Shown in pieces: positions 1-8,344 of a stretch of DNA of 38,128 bases. The notes beneath the pieces were generated by a model. The model was not told the origin of the DNA and searched no databases. It was given only the letters and a program-made list of their open reading frames with translations. The stretch's first letter is position 1. Every line of letters begins with the position of its first letter. The position numbers and the translations under genes were made by a program. The DNA lies in NCBI GenBank assembly GCA_964503665.1, contig CAZDAR010000025.1:1-38128 (forward strand). Reading direction: 5' to 3'. Source of the stretch: 40-80 sp964503665. Lineage in GTDB: Bacteria > Bacteroidota > Bacteroidia > Flavobacteriales_D > Crocinitomicaceae.

Positions 1-1007
1 CGCCTTTTTTTCTGGCATTTTTATTAGCATTACTTTTTTTACCCTTTGCTGATTTTTTAGAAAGACGACTTCGTTTTCCAAGAGGACTGTCGACACTTTT
101 CGCCATATCACTAATACTCTTTTTATTAACAGCGTTAGGTTATTTTTTCAGCACACAACTCACGGATTTTAGTAAAGATATCCCTCTTTTACAGATACAA
201 TTTAACGATACCTTTCAAAGTTTGCAAAATTGGATTAACACGACCTTTAACGTTAATGCTGACAAACAATTTAGCTATATAGACATGGCGTTCGATAAGC
301 TGCTGTCATCATCTGGTGAGATCTTAAGCGTCACATTTGACATCTTTACGAGTGGTTTTGCCTTTCTACTGTTCTTTATTTTCTTCTTTATTTTTATTCT
401 CAATTATCGAAGAATATTGAATGCATTTATTGTCGGTGTTTTTGCCGATGAGCATAAAAGTAAGGTGATAGAAGTAGTAGGTGAAATTCGCCACATGACA
501 AAAAGTTATATTATTGGACTGAGTATCCAAATTTTCATTGTCTCCACACTAACGACGTTGATGTTGATGATAGTTGGGGTGAAATATGCGCTTTTATTAG
601 GTATTCTCACAGGACTGCTGAACGTTATACCGTATATTGGGATTGTTACTTCATTACTGATTTCTTGCTTCATCGCGTTTGCTATAGCTACACCAATTAC
701 GAGTCTGTATGTTTTAATTGGTTATCTGGGAATACATGCCGTTGATGGAAATATCATTCTGCCTTTCGTCGTTGGTTCAAAAGTGAAAATCAATGCGTTA
801 TTTACGTTCTTAGGAATATTAATTGGCGAACAATTATGGGGAATTTCGGGCATGTTATTGTGTATTCCAGCACTCGCTATTTTGAAGATTATTTTCGACC
901 ATGTCGATAGTTTAAAACCTTGGGGCGTTTTATTAGGCGAAAATAAGAAACTAAAAAAGCGGAAAATAAAAATCACGAAAAAGATTACCATCGAGGAGAA
1001 AGACTAA
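1..1007 (+). CDS. AI-2E family transporter, 5'-truncated
   Basis: The frame is open from base 3 to the stop at 1007, so the gene begins before the window; a TTG at 222 is only an internal codon. The protein is a hydrophobic polytopic membrane protein with several long apolar stretches, including a run just before a charged loop carrying VGEIRHMTKSYI, then LLLGILTGLLNVIPYIG and a C-terminal GEQLWGISGMLLCIPALAIL segment. This late GxLNxIPYxG and WGxxGMxLxxPxxAI pattern is characteristic of the AI-2E exporter family (PF01594), which includes putative autoinducer-2 and small-solute or Na+/H+ exporters. Family members are usually about 350 residues; about 335 are visible, so only a short N-terminal piece is missing. 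The substrate cannot be told. The lysine-rich tail (KKLKKRKIKITKK) is cytosolic by the positive-inside rule. It lies 61 bp upstream of a same-strand transporter. Confidence 0.88.
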   Translation, partial: PFFLAFLLALLFLPFADFLERRLRFPRGLSTLFAISLILFLLTALGYFFSTQLTDFSKDIPLLQIQFNDTFQSLQNWINTTFNVNADKQFSYIDMAFDKLLSSSGEILSVTFDIFTSGFAFLLFFIFFFIFILNYRRILNAFIVGVFADEHKSKVIEVVGEIRHMTKSYIIGLSIQIFIVSTLTTLMLMIVGVKYALLLGILTGLLNVIPYIGIVTSLLISCFIAFAIATPITSLYVLIGYLGIHAVDGNIILPFVVGSKVKINALFTFLGILIGEQLWGISGMLLCIPALAILKIIFDHVDSLKPWGVLLGENKKLKKRKIKITKKITIEEKD

Positions 1008-1045
1008 AAGTAAATGAATTCTTTTTATTGACTCTTAAATCCAAC

Positions 1046-1053
1046 TACTTTTG
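1046..1053 (+). promoter_or_regulatory. Candidate -7 box TACTTTTG
   Basis: TACTTTTG fits the Bacteroidota -7 consensus TAnnTTTG and sits 15 bp upstream of ATG 1069. The -33 side is weak: a T-rich run at 1022-1026 and a TTG at 1028-1030 with only 15 nt spacing. If real, transcription would begin near 1060 and the TTG at 1051 could not be a start codon. Confidence 0.35.
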
Positions 1054-1068
1054 AACCGTTTACAAACA

Positions 1069-2022
1069 ATGAAAAATAAAAACGTTTTTAAAGGAGTTAT
1101 CTTCGTTGCACTTGGCGCCTCGTTTTATGGAATGCTCGCCACGTTTGTAAAACTCGCTTATAAAGATGGTTTTACGACAGCAGAAGTAACAACATCACAA
1201 TTTATCTTAGGAATTGTTGGATTGTTTATTTTACACCAAATTCAATCTAAAACAACGACTAAAAGCTATTCTAAAACGACTAAGAAAGACGTCCGACAAC
1301 TTTTATTAGCTGGAACTTCGTACGGTGGAACGAGTTTATTTTATTATTTATCGGTTCAGTATTTAGATGTTTCTATCGCTATTGTTTTATTAATGCAATC
1401 AGTTTGGTTTAGTGTAGCAGTGGAAAGCATTCTGAACAAACAATTTCCAAGTAGTCGTAAAGTCATTGCGACGATGATTGTATTAATCGGGACTGTATTT
1501 GCCACCAATGCTATAAATACAACCGTTAATTTAGATATAAAAGGCCTTTTTTGGGGATTGATGGCAGCGGGCTCTTATACAGTCACCATGTTTACATCCA
1601 ATAAAATCGCCAATCATTTACCACCCGTTAAGAAAAGCCTTTTAATGCTTTTAGGTGGAAGTGTGCTCATTTTCGTTTATCTATTTTTTGCCCAAATTGG
1701 TCCTTTGCATTTTGACTTTATCAGCGAATTATTAGCAAAAAACAGTTCTAACGTCCGTCCGTTTGACTTCTCTATTTTCTACACCTATGGTTTGATATTA
1801 GCGTTATTTGGCACCGTCATTCCACCAATTTTTCACAACAAAGGTTTTCCAAATACTGGTCTAGGCTTGGGAAGTATTGTTACGTCGCTGGAATTGCCAG
1901 TTTCGGTGATGATGGCTTTTGTTTTACTTCATGAAAAAGTGATTCTAACACAATGGGTTGGAATTGTGCTGATTCTTTTGGCGATTGTGCTGATGAATTG
2001 GCGGAAGAAAAGTATTGATTGA
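1069..2022 (+). CDS. EamA/DMT-superfamily transporter
   Basis: A 317-residue inner-membrane protein with about ten hydrophobic segments arranged as two five-helix halves, the classic EamA (PF00892) duplication. The first half runs from GVIFVALGASFYGMLATFVK to a segment ending VFATNA. The second runs from GLFWGLMAAGSYTVTMF to VLILLAIVLMNW, and both halves carry the small-residue-rich segments and the ExP-type motif (SLELPVSVMMAFVLLHE) seen in drug/metabolite transporters. Such proteins export amino acids or other metabolites; the substrate here is unknown. A TTG at 1051 gives six more residues, but it overlaps a -7 promoter match, so ATG 1069 is preferred. It follows the AI-2E gene on the same strand with a 61-bp gap and may be co-transcribed or have its own promoter. 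Confidence 0.88.
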   Translation: MKNKNVFKGVIFVALGASFYGMLATFVKLAYKDGFTTAEVTTSQFILGIVGLFILHQIQSKTTTKSYSKTTKKDVRQLLLAGTSYGGTSLFYYLSVQYLDVSIAIVLLMQSVWFSVAVESILNKQFPSSRKVIATMIVLIGTVFATNAINTTVNLDIKGLFWGLMAAGSYTVTMFTSNKIANHLPPVKKSLLMLLGGSVLIFVYLFFAQIGPLHFDFISELLAKNSSNVRPFDFSIFYTYGLILALFGTVIPPIFHNKGFPNTGLGLGSIVTSLELPVSVMMAFVLLHEKVILTQWVGIVLILLAIVLMNWRKKSID

Positions 2023-2057
2023 GAGGGTTTTAGAGAATGATGAACTTACTCAATTCA

Positions 2058-2351
2058 TTACTCCATCTCAAGTTGATAATTATTGACCAATACCGAAGCT
2101 GAAATTTGAAGTATTCGTTCTAATTCACGAATCATATCGACCGTCAATTTTTTCTTTCTATTTAGAATTTCTGACACGCGACTTTTTCCACCGATTATTC
2201 CAACTAAATCTTTTTGACGTAGATTTAATTCTTTCATTCTGATTTTTATTGCTTCGATTGGATCTGGTGCTTCAATTGGATAATGCTCGTTTTCGTAATT
2301 CTCGATAAGTAATGAAAATATTAATTTTAAATTGTGTTTGCATCTATCTTG
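2058..2351 (-). pseudogene. HigA-type antitoxin remnant, N-terminus lost
   Basis: The minus strand is open from a TGA at 2352-2354 to the stop at 2058-2060. It reads ENYENEHYPIEAPDPIEAI followed by a helix-turn-helix (QKDLVGIIGGKSRVSEILN, then KKLTVDMIREL), the typical middle and C-terminus of HigA-family XRE antitoxins. These normally start about 40 residues earlier. Here the open frame has no ATG before the internal Met at 2235-2237, and the upstream sequence switches to Rhs coding. A second frame at the junction reads AEYDKIDANT, which resembles HigA N-terminal text and suggests a frameshift plus deletion rather than a clean cut; that reading is tentative. No HigB toxin gene adjoins. It is best treated as a decayed orphan, although a short protein from an internal start cannot be excluded. 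Confidence 0.75.
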
Positions 2352-2657
2352 TCATATTCGGCGTGTGTTCATAAGTTGTCCCTGTTTTTACGAGCTTACT
2401 CACTCGGTTCATGCCCGAATAATCGTACTGCGCAAAAATAGTTGGGTCAGCACTTCCTGCTTGATTGTAATACGTAATTAATTGGTTGCCTGCGTTCCAA
2501 ACGTAATTTCGTGTTGTACCTGCTGTTAGTTGGTTTCCGCACGCATCGTATGTAAAATCTTCAATGAGCGTGGGTGTCCGTGTTTCTATTTTTGCAGGGT
2601 ATTGTGTCCTGCATTATATGTAAAATTCCGTGTAAAGCCGTTTGTTCCTTGCTCTTT
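2344..2657 (-). pseudogene. Rhs/YD-repeat protein fragment, frameshifted
   Basis: On the minus strand, 2562 down to 2344 encodes FTYDACGNQLTAG, NYVWNAGNQL, QYDYSGMNRVSKLVKTGTT and then an abrupt stop. These are unmistakable YD (tyrosine-aspartate) repeat signatures of Rhs and teneurin-like toxin-delivery shells. Upstream, roughly 2654 to 2593, the matching text (GTNGFTRNFTYNAGHNTLQ) lies in another frame, so a frameshift near 2590 splits it. No start, core or C-terminal toxin module remains. The piece looks more GC-rich than its surroundings, consistent with foreign origin. It runs directly into the HigA-type remnant at about 2350, so the two fragments were joined by a rearrangement. Confidence 0.8.
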
Positions 2658-2845
2658 TTAATTGTTTAGGATTTCAAAGAACAAAATTCACGTTCAAAAG
2701 ATACAAAAAATACAGATGTTTATTAAATTAAAAAATAAAATAACTGCTGTTTTTCAATAAGTTATAGTTAGAAATTGGATTATCCGATAATTGAGAACAT
2801 TGCCTACGTTTAAGACAATCCTCCACAAAACTAACAGTGCTCCAC

Positions 2846-2879
2846 AAAAAAAGGTTGATTTCAACTGAAACCAACCTTT
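2846..2879 (-). terminator. Rho-independent terminator of sppA
   Basis: On the minus strand an inverted repeat of two 14-nt arms (AAAGGTTGGTTTCA and TGAAATCAACCTTT, one G-U wobble) ends in a run of seven T. It begins 19 bp past the sppA stop codon. Confidence 0.85.
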
Positions 2880-2898
2880 CTCTAAAATTATTTCTCTA

Positions 2899-4689
2899 TC
2901 AAAGTTTCAACTCGAATGGCATTCTCATTTGAATACCGAACTTGTTCTCTAAGTTTTTGATTTCTTTATAATAATTCAATACTTCGTCTGAGACTTTCGC
3001 AGAACTCATATTCTCATCTTCGTCTTTCAACATGTCTAAGATGTCACGTAAGTCGTTGTCTTTCACTTTTGGCCAAACTACAACTGGAAGATCGCCCACT
3101 TGTTTTTTCGCGTAGTTTAAGGTGGCTACTAATCCTCCGAACTCATCTACTAATCCGTTATTTATAGCGTCAACACCTAACCAAACACGTCCTTTTGCAA
3201 TCGCTCTCACTTTGTCTTGTGGTAATTTTCGACCGTCAGAAACGCGTTGAATGAATTGATCGTAAATAGAATTCACACCACGTTGAACAATCGCTAATTC
3301 CTCCGGTGATAATTTACGCATCAATGAAATACTACCAAATTTATTCGTTTTCACACCGTCGAAGGTAACACCTAAATGTTTGTTCAATGCTGTTCCGAAG
3401 TTAGGAATCACACCGAAAACACCGATAGAACCGGTGATAGTTGTTGGGTCAGCGAAAATGCGTGTTCCTGCTGATGAAATGTAATATCCTCCAGAAGCGG
3501 CTAAATTCCCCATGGAAACATAGACTTTCTTCTTATCTGCTGCCAATTTCACTTCTCTCCAAATTTCTTCAGATGCTAGGGCTGAACCTCCTGGTGAATT
3601 CACTCTTAAAACGATTGTTTTGATGTTGTCATTCGTTCTTGCTTCACGGATATAGCGACATAAGTTCGTAGAAGAAATACCATTTCCGTCAGTTGTAATA
3701 TCACCTTCTGCAAAAATTAACGCAATCGATTCCTTTCCTTTTTGAAGTTTCACTTCTTTGTTGTATTCCGTACGAGCATATTTTTCAAAGCTGTAAAATT
3801 CTACTTCTTTATCTTTATCGATTCCTGCATAATCTTTCAGCATATCTAATACTTCATCGCGGTATTTTGTAGCGGCAAACAAACCGAATTTCACGGCGTC
3901 TTTTCCATTTAAAATTTTCGCTTCAGACGCATACGTGTTTAAATTAGCAACAGAAACGTTTTTGTCTTTTGAAATGTCTGTTAACATCTTGTCCCAAAGT
4001 CCATTCATAAAACGAGATACTTGTAAACGGCTAGAATCACTCATATTTGTTCTAAAGAAAGGTTCAACGGCACTTTTAAAGTCGTTTCCTTCTCCACGAA
4101 TTACTTCCACTTCGATGTCGAATTTATCCAACATATTTTTGAAGAACATCATCTCAGAACTCAATCCTAAAAACTCGACATTACTTTCTGGGAAAATATA
4201 GTTATCCTTTGTAACAGTTGCTAGATAAAGTGCTTTTGTTGTAACGACTTCACCTTTTGCATAAAAGACTACTTTTTTACCGGATTTTTCAAAATCCTTA
4301 ATGACTTCTCTTAACTCCAATAAATTTCCATAACCACTGCTAATCTGACCGGTTTCAATAAAAATTCCTTTGATTTTCTTGTCATTCTTCGCTTTCTGTA
4401 ATCCGTAGATGATTTCACCCAATCCTTGTTGTTGTTCCAAAGAGAAACTAGACGTATTGATACGATTGTATCCAACATCTCCAACAGATTGGTCAAATTT
4501 CATATAAAGGAAAGTCTTATCCTTCAAATTACTATTCGCATCTCCGCTACCGCCAAAGTATTTGTCAATGAATCCACCTAAAGTAGAAAAGAAGAAAAAG
4601 ATCGAAATGATCGACCCAACTAATAAAGCAACTAATGCAGGGAAGAAAATCCTCCAAAAAGATACTTTACGAACATTATTATCTGTCAT
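2899..4689 (-). CDS. sppA: Signal peptide peptidase SppA, 67K type
   Basis: A 596-residue membrane-anchored serine protease (family S49, PF01343) that degrades cleaved signal peptides in the membrane. A single N-terminal membrane segment spans about residues 12-34. Two tandem S49 domains follow, as in the long SppA form of E. coli. The first carries the general-base lysine in the motif FKSAVEPF (K205). The second carries the nucleophile in NLAASGGYYIS (S399), preceded by LRVNSPGGSALASEEIW and followed by TTITGSIGVFGVIPN. Length and the spacing of the dyad match the 67-kDa family, so the enzyme looks intact. It is monocistronic, with its own terminator downstream and a -7 promoter match 23 bp upstream of the ATG. 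In a genome with so many secreted proteins a housekeeping role in signal-peptide turnover is expected. Confidence 0.95.
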   Translation of the reverse strand: MTDNNVRKVSFWRIFFPALVALLVGSIISIFFFFSTLGGFIDKYFGGSGDANSNLKDKTFLYMKFDQSVGDVGYNRINTSSFSLEQQQGLGEIIYGLQKAKNDKKIKGIFIETGQISSGYGNLLELREVIKDFEKSGKKVVFYAKGEVVTTKALYLATVTKDNYIFPESNVEFLGLSSEMMFFKNMLDKFDIEVEVIRGEGNDFKSAVEPFFRTNMSDSSRLQVSRFMNGLWDKMLTDISKDKNVSVANLNTYASEAKILNGKDAVKFGLFAATKYRDEVLDMLKDYAGIDKDKEVEFYSFEKYARTEYNKEVKLQKGKESIALIFAEGDITTDGNGISSTNLCRYIREARTNDNIKTIVLRVNSPGGSALASEEIWREVKLAADKKKVYVSMGNLAASGGYYISSAGTRIFADPTTITGSIGVFGVIPNFGTALNKHLGVTFDGVKTNKFGSISLMRKLSPEELAIVQRGVNSIYDQFIQRVSDGRKLPQDKVRAIAKGRVWLGVDAINNGLVDEFGGLVATLNYAKKQVGDLPVVVWPKVKDNDLRDILDMLKDEDENMSSAKVSDEVLNYYKEIKNLENKFGIQMRMPFELKL

Positions 4690-4711
4690 GATTTTAAATT
4701 TTTAAGTATGT

Positions 4712-4719
4712 CAAAAGTA
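4712..4719 (-). promoter_or_regulatory. Candidate -7 box of sppA
   Basis: The minus strand reads TACTTTTG, a full match to TAnnTTTG, 22 bp before the sppA ATG. No TTG is found at the expected distance for a -33 element, so only half of the promoter is recognisable. Confidence 0.45.
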
Positions 4720-5117
4720 AATCATTTTACTGTAAACGTGGGACATAAATTTTATTAGTGGAGCATAAAGAGGTTGAGTGGTAGTATTTGGAGGAAATGG
4801 AAAAGAGGGATTGATATTCTTTTCGTTTTGGTAAGATTCTATGTGTTAAAGGGAGTAATAAATCAATATTTTAGATTCTTCTTCTTTGTTATCGAGTGAT
4901 TGTAGCGCGGGAGGAAGAAATATTTTTCTCCTTTCATTTTCTCCGGGAAAAAGAAATAAAAACCTCGTCGCCGAATTTTTATTCGCTGAAAAATGGTGTA
5001 AAAGACGAATTCATCTAAAATAACAGCTTATTTTTCTTTAGAAATTATATACTTCCTATTAAACCATCATTTCCCTTAATTTTCTCAAATTCATGGGAGG
5101 AATTCTCTAAAAAAAGC
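4720..5117. other. Divergent intergenic region without a recognised gene
   Basis: About 400 bp between sppA (-) and the transketolase operon (+). It is AT-rich with scattered stops in all frames. The only structure seen is a weak hairpin, CGAAT-TTTT-ATTCG, near 4972-4985. It should contain the upstream promoter parts of both flanking units; no RNA gene was recognised. Confidence 0.5.
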
Positions 5118-5125
5118 TAATTTTG
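5118..5125 (+). promoter_or_regulatory. Candidate -7 box of the transketolase operon
   Basis: TAATTTTG matches the TAnnTTTG consensus and ends 18 bp before ATG 5144. Its last three bases are the TTG that could be read as an upstream start codon at 5123, which argues against that start. No clear -33 TTG was found. Confidence 0.45.
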
Positions 5126-5143
5126 AGACAAATATCGAATTAT

Positions 5144-5986
5144 ATGGAATCTGTAGAATTAAAAAGAATAGCATCACAAGTAAGAAGAGATATCGTAAGA
5201 ATGGTTGCTGCCGTAAGTTCTGGACATCCTGGAGGTTCGTTAGGCTGTGCCGATTTCTTGACGCTATTGTATTTTGACACCATGAAACACAATCCAAAGA
5301 ATTTCTCAATGGACGGTATCAATGAAGATTTATTCTTTTTATCTAATGGTCATATTTCTCCAGTATTTTATAGTGTATTAGCGCATTCTGGTTATTTTCC
5401 AGTAGCGGAATTGGCAACATTCAGAAAATTAAATTCCCGTCTTCAAGGACATCCAACAACGGCTGAACATTTAGAAGGTGTTCGAATCGCTTCTGGTTCT
5501 TTGGGACAAGGATTATCGGTTGCTTTAGGAGCGGCACAAGCAAAAAAATTAAACAACGACAACAGTTTGGTGTTTAGTCTTCACGGAGATGGTGAATTAC
5601 AAGAAGGTCAAATATGGGAAGCGGCTATCTACGGTGCTGCGAAAAAAGTAGACAATATTATAGCTACCATCGATTATAACGGTCGTCAAATTGACGGTAA
5701 TGTGGACGATGTTCTTTCATTAGGTGACTTAAAAGGAAAATGGCAAGCTTTTGGCTGGTTTACACTCGAAATGAATGGTCACGATTTTGACGATATGAAA
5801 AGAGTAATGGCTGAAGCAAAGGCACAAACTGGAAAAGGCAAACCAATCATGATACTGATGACAACAGAAATGGGTCAAGGAGTAGATTACATGATGGGAA
5901 CGCACAAATGGCATGGATCCGCTCCAAATGCGGAACAGTTGGCTTCGGCACTAAACCAATTAGAGGAAACACTAGGCGATTTTTAA
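5144..5986 (+). CDS. Transketolase, N-terminal (TPP-binding) subunit
   Basis: A 280-residue protein equal to the N-terminal third of a classical transketolase, the pyrophosphate-binding domain. Early SGHPGGSLG (about residues 26-34) carries the conserved His of the active site. HGDGELQEGQ (about 147-156) followed by DYNG (Asn about 179) is the GDG-(x)n-N Mg2+/thiamine-diphosphate motif. A separate gene downstream supplies the pyrimidine-binding part, the split arrangement common in Bacteroidota and archaea; together they transfer two-carbon ketol units in the non-oxidative pentose phosphate pathway. ATG 5144 is preferred over the TTG at 5123 because the protein family begins near MESVELKRIA and the TTG falls in a promoter box. 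It is unusual that the partner gene is not adjacent: a VWA gene starts one base after this stop. Confidence 0.93.
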   Translation: MESVELKRIASQVRRDIVRMVAAVSSGHPGGSLGCADFLTLLYFDTMKHNPKNFSMDGINEDLFFLSNGHISPVFYSVLAHSGYFPVAELATFRKLNSRLQGHPTTAEHLEGVRIASGSLGQGLSVALGAAQAKKLNNDNSLVFSLHGDGELQEGQIWEAAIYGAAKKVDNIIATIDYNGRQIDGNVDDVLSLGDLKGKWQAFGWFTLEMNGHDFDDMKRVMAEAKAQTGKGKPIMILMTTEMGQGVDYMMGTHKWHGSAPNAEQLASALNQLEETLGDF

Positions 5987-5987
5987 T

Positions 5988-7346
5988 ATGCGATTAAAGA
6001 GAGTCATACTTCTATTTTTACTGAGTTTAGCAGGCTATCAAGCTTCTGCTCAAGAGGGAATGACACGTATTTTATTTATTCTCGATGCTTCGAATAGTAT
6101 GAACGCCATGTGGGACGGACAAACCCGAATTACCGCAGCGAAAGAATTACTACTCAGAAGCATGGATAGCATCAAAGACATACCTAATTTGGAGATGGCT
6201 TTGCGCGTCTATGGCCATCAATCCATTGTAACACCAACGTATCAGGATTGCGATGACACCAAATTAGAAGTGCCATTCGGGCCGAATAATTTCAGTACCA
6301 TTCGTGGTGTGCTTTATCGTATTCAGGCAAAAGGAACGACTCCTATTGCACGTTCACTAGAAGCCGCAGCCAGTGATTTTCCAAATGCGACAGCAAAAAA
6401 CATCATCATTTTAATTACCGACGGACTAGAAGCCTGTGATGGTGAGCCTTGTGTTATCGCAAAGAAACTGCGCGATAAAAACATTAATGTCACACCGTTT
6501 GTTATTGGTTTAGGATTGGACTTATCCTATTTGGAAAAATTCAAATGTATAGGAGAATATTCGCAAGCGGAAACCAAAATGGAATTTAAAGCAGCACTAG
6601 AGAATATTTTACAGAAAACCATCAACGATTGTACGGTTCAAATTGATTTGAATGACATTTCTAAAAAACCGACTGAAACAGATGTTTCTGTGTATATGTA
6701 TGAAGCGGGAACTAAGAAATTAAGATATTCATTTATTCACACGCTGAATGCAAAAGGTCTTCCAGATACCTTGAAATTAGATCCAAATACAAAATATGAC
6801 ATTGAAGTTCACACCATTCCAACGGTTTACAAGAAAGATGTTACCATTCTAAAAAATCAGCACAACACGATTAAGATTGATGCCCCCCAAGGATTTGTAA
6901 AAGTTTCAAGCCCTACTTCAAATAAGGCGCTGTTCATTCAATCTCGAATTGTTTCGCTCGATAACAAAACACTTAATGTTCAAAATTTAGAGGCGACAGA
7001 TAAGTACATTGTTGGGAAATACCAATTGGAAATTCTTACCTTACCACGTATCACAAAGACAATAACCGTAGAACAATCCACTACAACAACGATTACCATT
7101 CCAGCTCCAGGAATTGTTAGCTATCGTTTCAATAGTCATGCGATTGCCCAATTGTTTGTGTTAAACGACAAAAAAGAATGGGAATGGGTCATCAACCTCG
7201 ATGCGAATAGTAAGGACGGACAATTCCAATTACAGCCAGGAGAATATAGATTAGTGTACAGAACTAAAAAGCTAAAAACGACTGATTTATACAAGCAAAA
7301 AGAGTTTAAAATAATGTCGAATAAATCCATATTGATATCATTATAA
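5988..7346 (+). CDS. Secreted von Willebrand factor A domain protein
   Basis: A 452-residue protein with a Sec signal peptide (about residues 1-22, ending YQASAQ), so it is periplasmic or exported. A VWA domain follows directly: the metal-ion-dependent adhesion site is complete, with DASNS (D33, S35, S37), a GTTPIARSL threonine near 117 and ITDG (D145). Two cysteine pairs (ACDGEPC and CIGEY...NDC) may form disulfides. The C-terminal 220 residues are beta-rich and threonine-rich without a recognised domain, and no T9SS sorting domain is seen. It starts 1 bp after the transketolase N-subunit stop and ends 3 bp before the C-subunit start, so all three genes must share an mRNA. Why a surface or periplasmic VWA protein is nested in a carbon-metabolism operon is unknown. 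The VWA assignment is firm; the function is not known. Confidence 0.88.
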   Translation: MRLKRVILLFLLSLAGYQASAQEGMTRILFILDASNSMNAMWDGQTRITAAKELLLRSMDSIKDIPNLEMALRVYGHQSIVTPTYQDCDDTKLEVPFGPNNFSTIRGVLYRIQAKGTTPIARSLEAAASDFPNATAKNIIILITDGLEACDGEPCVIAKKLRDKNINVTPFVIGLGLDLSYLEKFKCIGEYSQAETKMEFKAALENILQKTINDCTVQIDLNDISKKPTETDVSVYMYEAGTKKLRYSFIHTLNAKGLPDTLKLDPNTKYDIEVHTIPTVYKKDVTILKNQHNTIKIDAPQGFVKVSSPTSNKALFIQSRIVSLDNKTLNVQNLEATDKYIVGKYQLEILTLPRITKTITVEQSTTTTITIPAPGIVSYRFNSHAIAQLFVLNDKKEWEWVINLDANSKDGQFQLQPGEYRLVYRTKKLKTTDLYKQKEFKIMSNKSILISL

Positions 7347-7349
7347 GTT

Positions 7350-8303
7350 ATGAAAGAATTTAAAATTTACGGGAATAAGGACACACGTTCTGGATTTGGA
7401 GAAGGATTGCGCATTTTGGGTGAAAAGAATCCAAACGTCGTTGCTCTTTGTGCCGATTTAACAGGTTCATTAAAAATGGATGCGTTTAAAGACAATCATC
7501 CGGAGCGCTTTTTTCAAGTTGGTATTGCTGAAGCAAATATGATTGGTTTGGCAGCAGGAATGACCATTGGTGGAAAAATTCCGTTTACTGGAACGTTTGC
7601 CAATTTCTCAACGAGCCGTGTATATGACCAAATTCGTCAATCGGTAGCTTATTCCAATAAAAACGTAAAAATCTGTGCATCTCACGCTGGATTAACATTA
7701 GGCGAAGATGGTGCGACGCATCAAGTTTTGGAAGATATCGGTATGATGAAAATGTTACCGAATATGACCGTTATCGTTCCTTGCGATTATGAACAAACAC
7801 GACAAGCAACGATTGCCATTGCAGATCACGAAGGACCTGTTTATTTGCGTTTCGGTCGTCCAGTAATGCCAATTTTCACTGCTGAAGAATCAAAATTCCA
7901 AATTGGAAAAGCAGATGTTTTGGTAGAAGGAACAGATGTAACGATTATTGCTTGTGGACACATGGTTTGGAAAGCGATTGAAGCAGTAAAGGAATTAGAA
8001 GAAAAAGGTATTTCTGCCGAGTTGATTAATATGCACACCATCAAACCGTTGGATGAAGCAGCGATTTTAAAATCAATTGCAAAAACCCGTTGTGTGGTAA
8101 CGGCAGAAGAACACATGATTAACGGAGGTTTAGGTGAATCGGTTGCGAAAGTGGTGGTGACAAATGATTTGGTGGCACAAGAATTTGTAGCGGTCAACGA
8201 TACATTTGGCGAATCAGGAACACCGATGGAGCTTATGGCAAAATACGGAATTGACACACCAGATATCGTCAAAGCTGCTCAAAAAGCATTTTTAAGAAAG
8301 TAA
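7350..8303 (+). CDS. Transketolase, C-terminal (pyrimidine-binding) subunit
   Basis: A 317-residue protein covering the pyrimidine-binding and C-terminal domains of transketolase. The catalytic glutamate that activates thiamine diphosphate is in VGIAEANMIG (E61). LGEDGATHQ and EDIGMMKMLPNM follow, and the C-terminal Transketolase_C domain includes EEHMINGGLGES and FGESGTPMELM. It is expected to form an alpha2beta2 enzyme with the N-terminal subunit encoded at 5144-5986. Deoxyxylulose-5-phosphate synthase has the same domains but as one chain with different spacing, so transketolase is the better call. The gene is last in the three-gene operon and is followed seven bases after the stop by a strong terminator. 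Confidence 0.93.
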   Translation: MKEFKIYGNKDTRSGFGEGLRILGEKNPNVVALCADLTGSLKMDAFKDNHPERFFQVGIAEANMIGLAAGMTIGGKIPFTGTFANFSTSRVYDQIRQSVAYSNKNVKICASHAGLTLGEDGATHQVLEDIGMMKMLPNMTVIVPCDYEQTRQATIAIADHEGPVYLRFGRPVMPIFTAEESKFQIGKADVLVEGTDVTIIACGHMVWKAIEAVKELEEKGISAELINMHTIKPLDEAAILKSIAKTRCVVTAEEHMINGGLGESVAKVVVTNDLVAQEFVAVNDTFGESGTPMELMAKYGIDTPDIVKAAQKAFLRK

Positions 8304-8309
8304 TTATAG

Positions 8310-8333
8310 AGCGTCTGAAAAGACGCTTTTTTT
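8310..8333 (+). terminator. Rho-independent terminator after the transketolase operon
   Basis: A perfect 7-bp stem AGCGTCT / AGACGCT with a GAAA tetraloop and a run of seven T. It lies between the C-subunit stop (8303) and the next start (8345), so the aminotransferase depends on readthrough or on a promoter hidden in the preceding gene. Confidence 0.9.
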
Positions 8334-8344
8334 ATGGATGAGGT

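Noticed and set aside
7841..8272. A 143-codon minus-strand frame inside the transketolase C subunit gene
   Set aside because: It is antisense to a strongly conserved enzyme gene and has no recognisable protein features.
5144..8303. Split transketolase as a novelty
   Set aside because: Separate N- and C-terminal transketolase genes are common in Bacteroidota and archaea; only the VWA gene between them is unusual.
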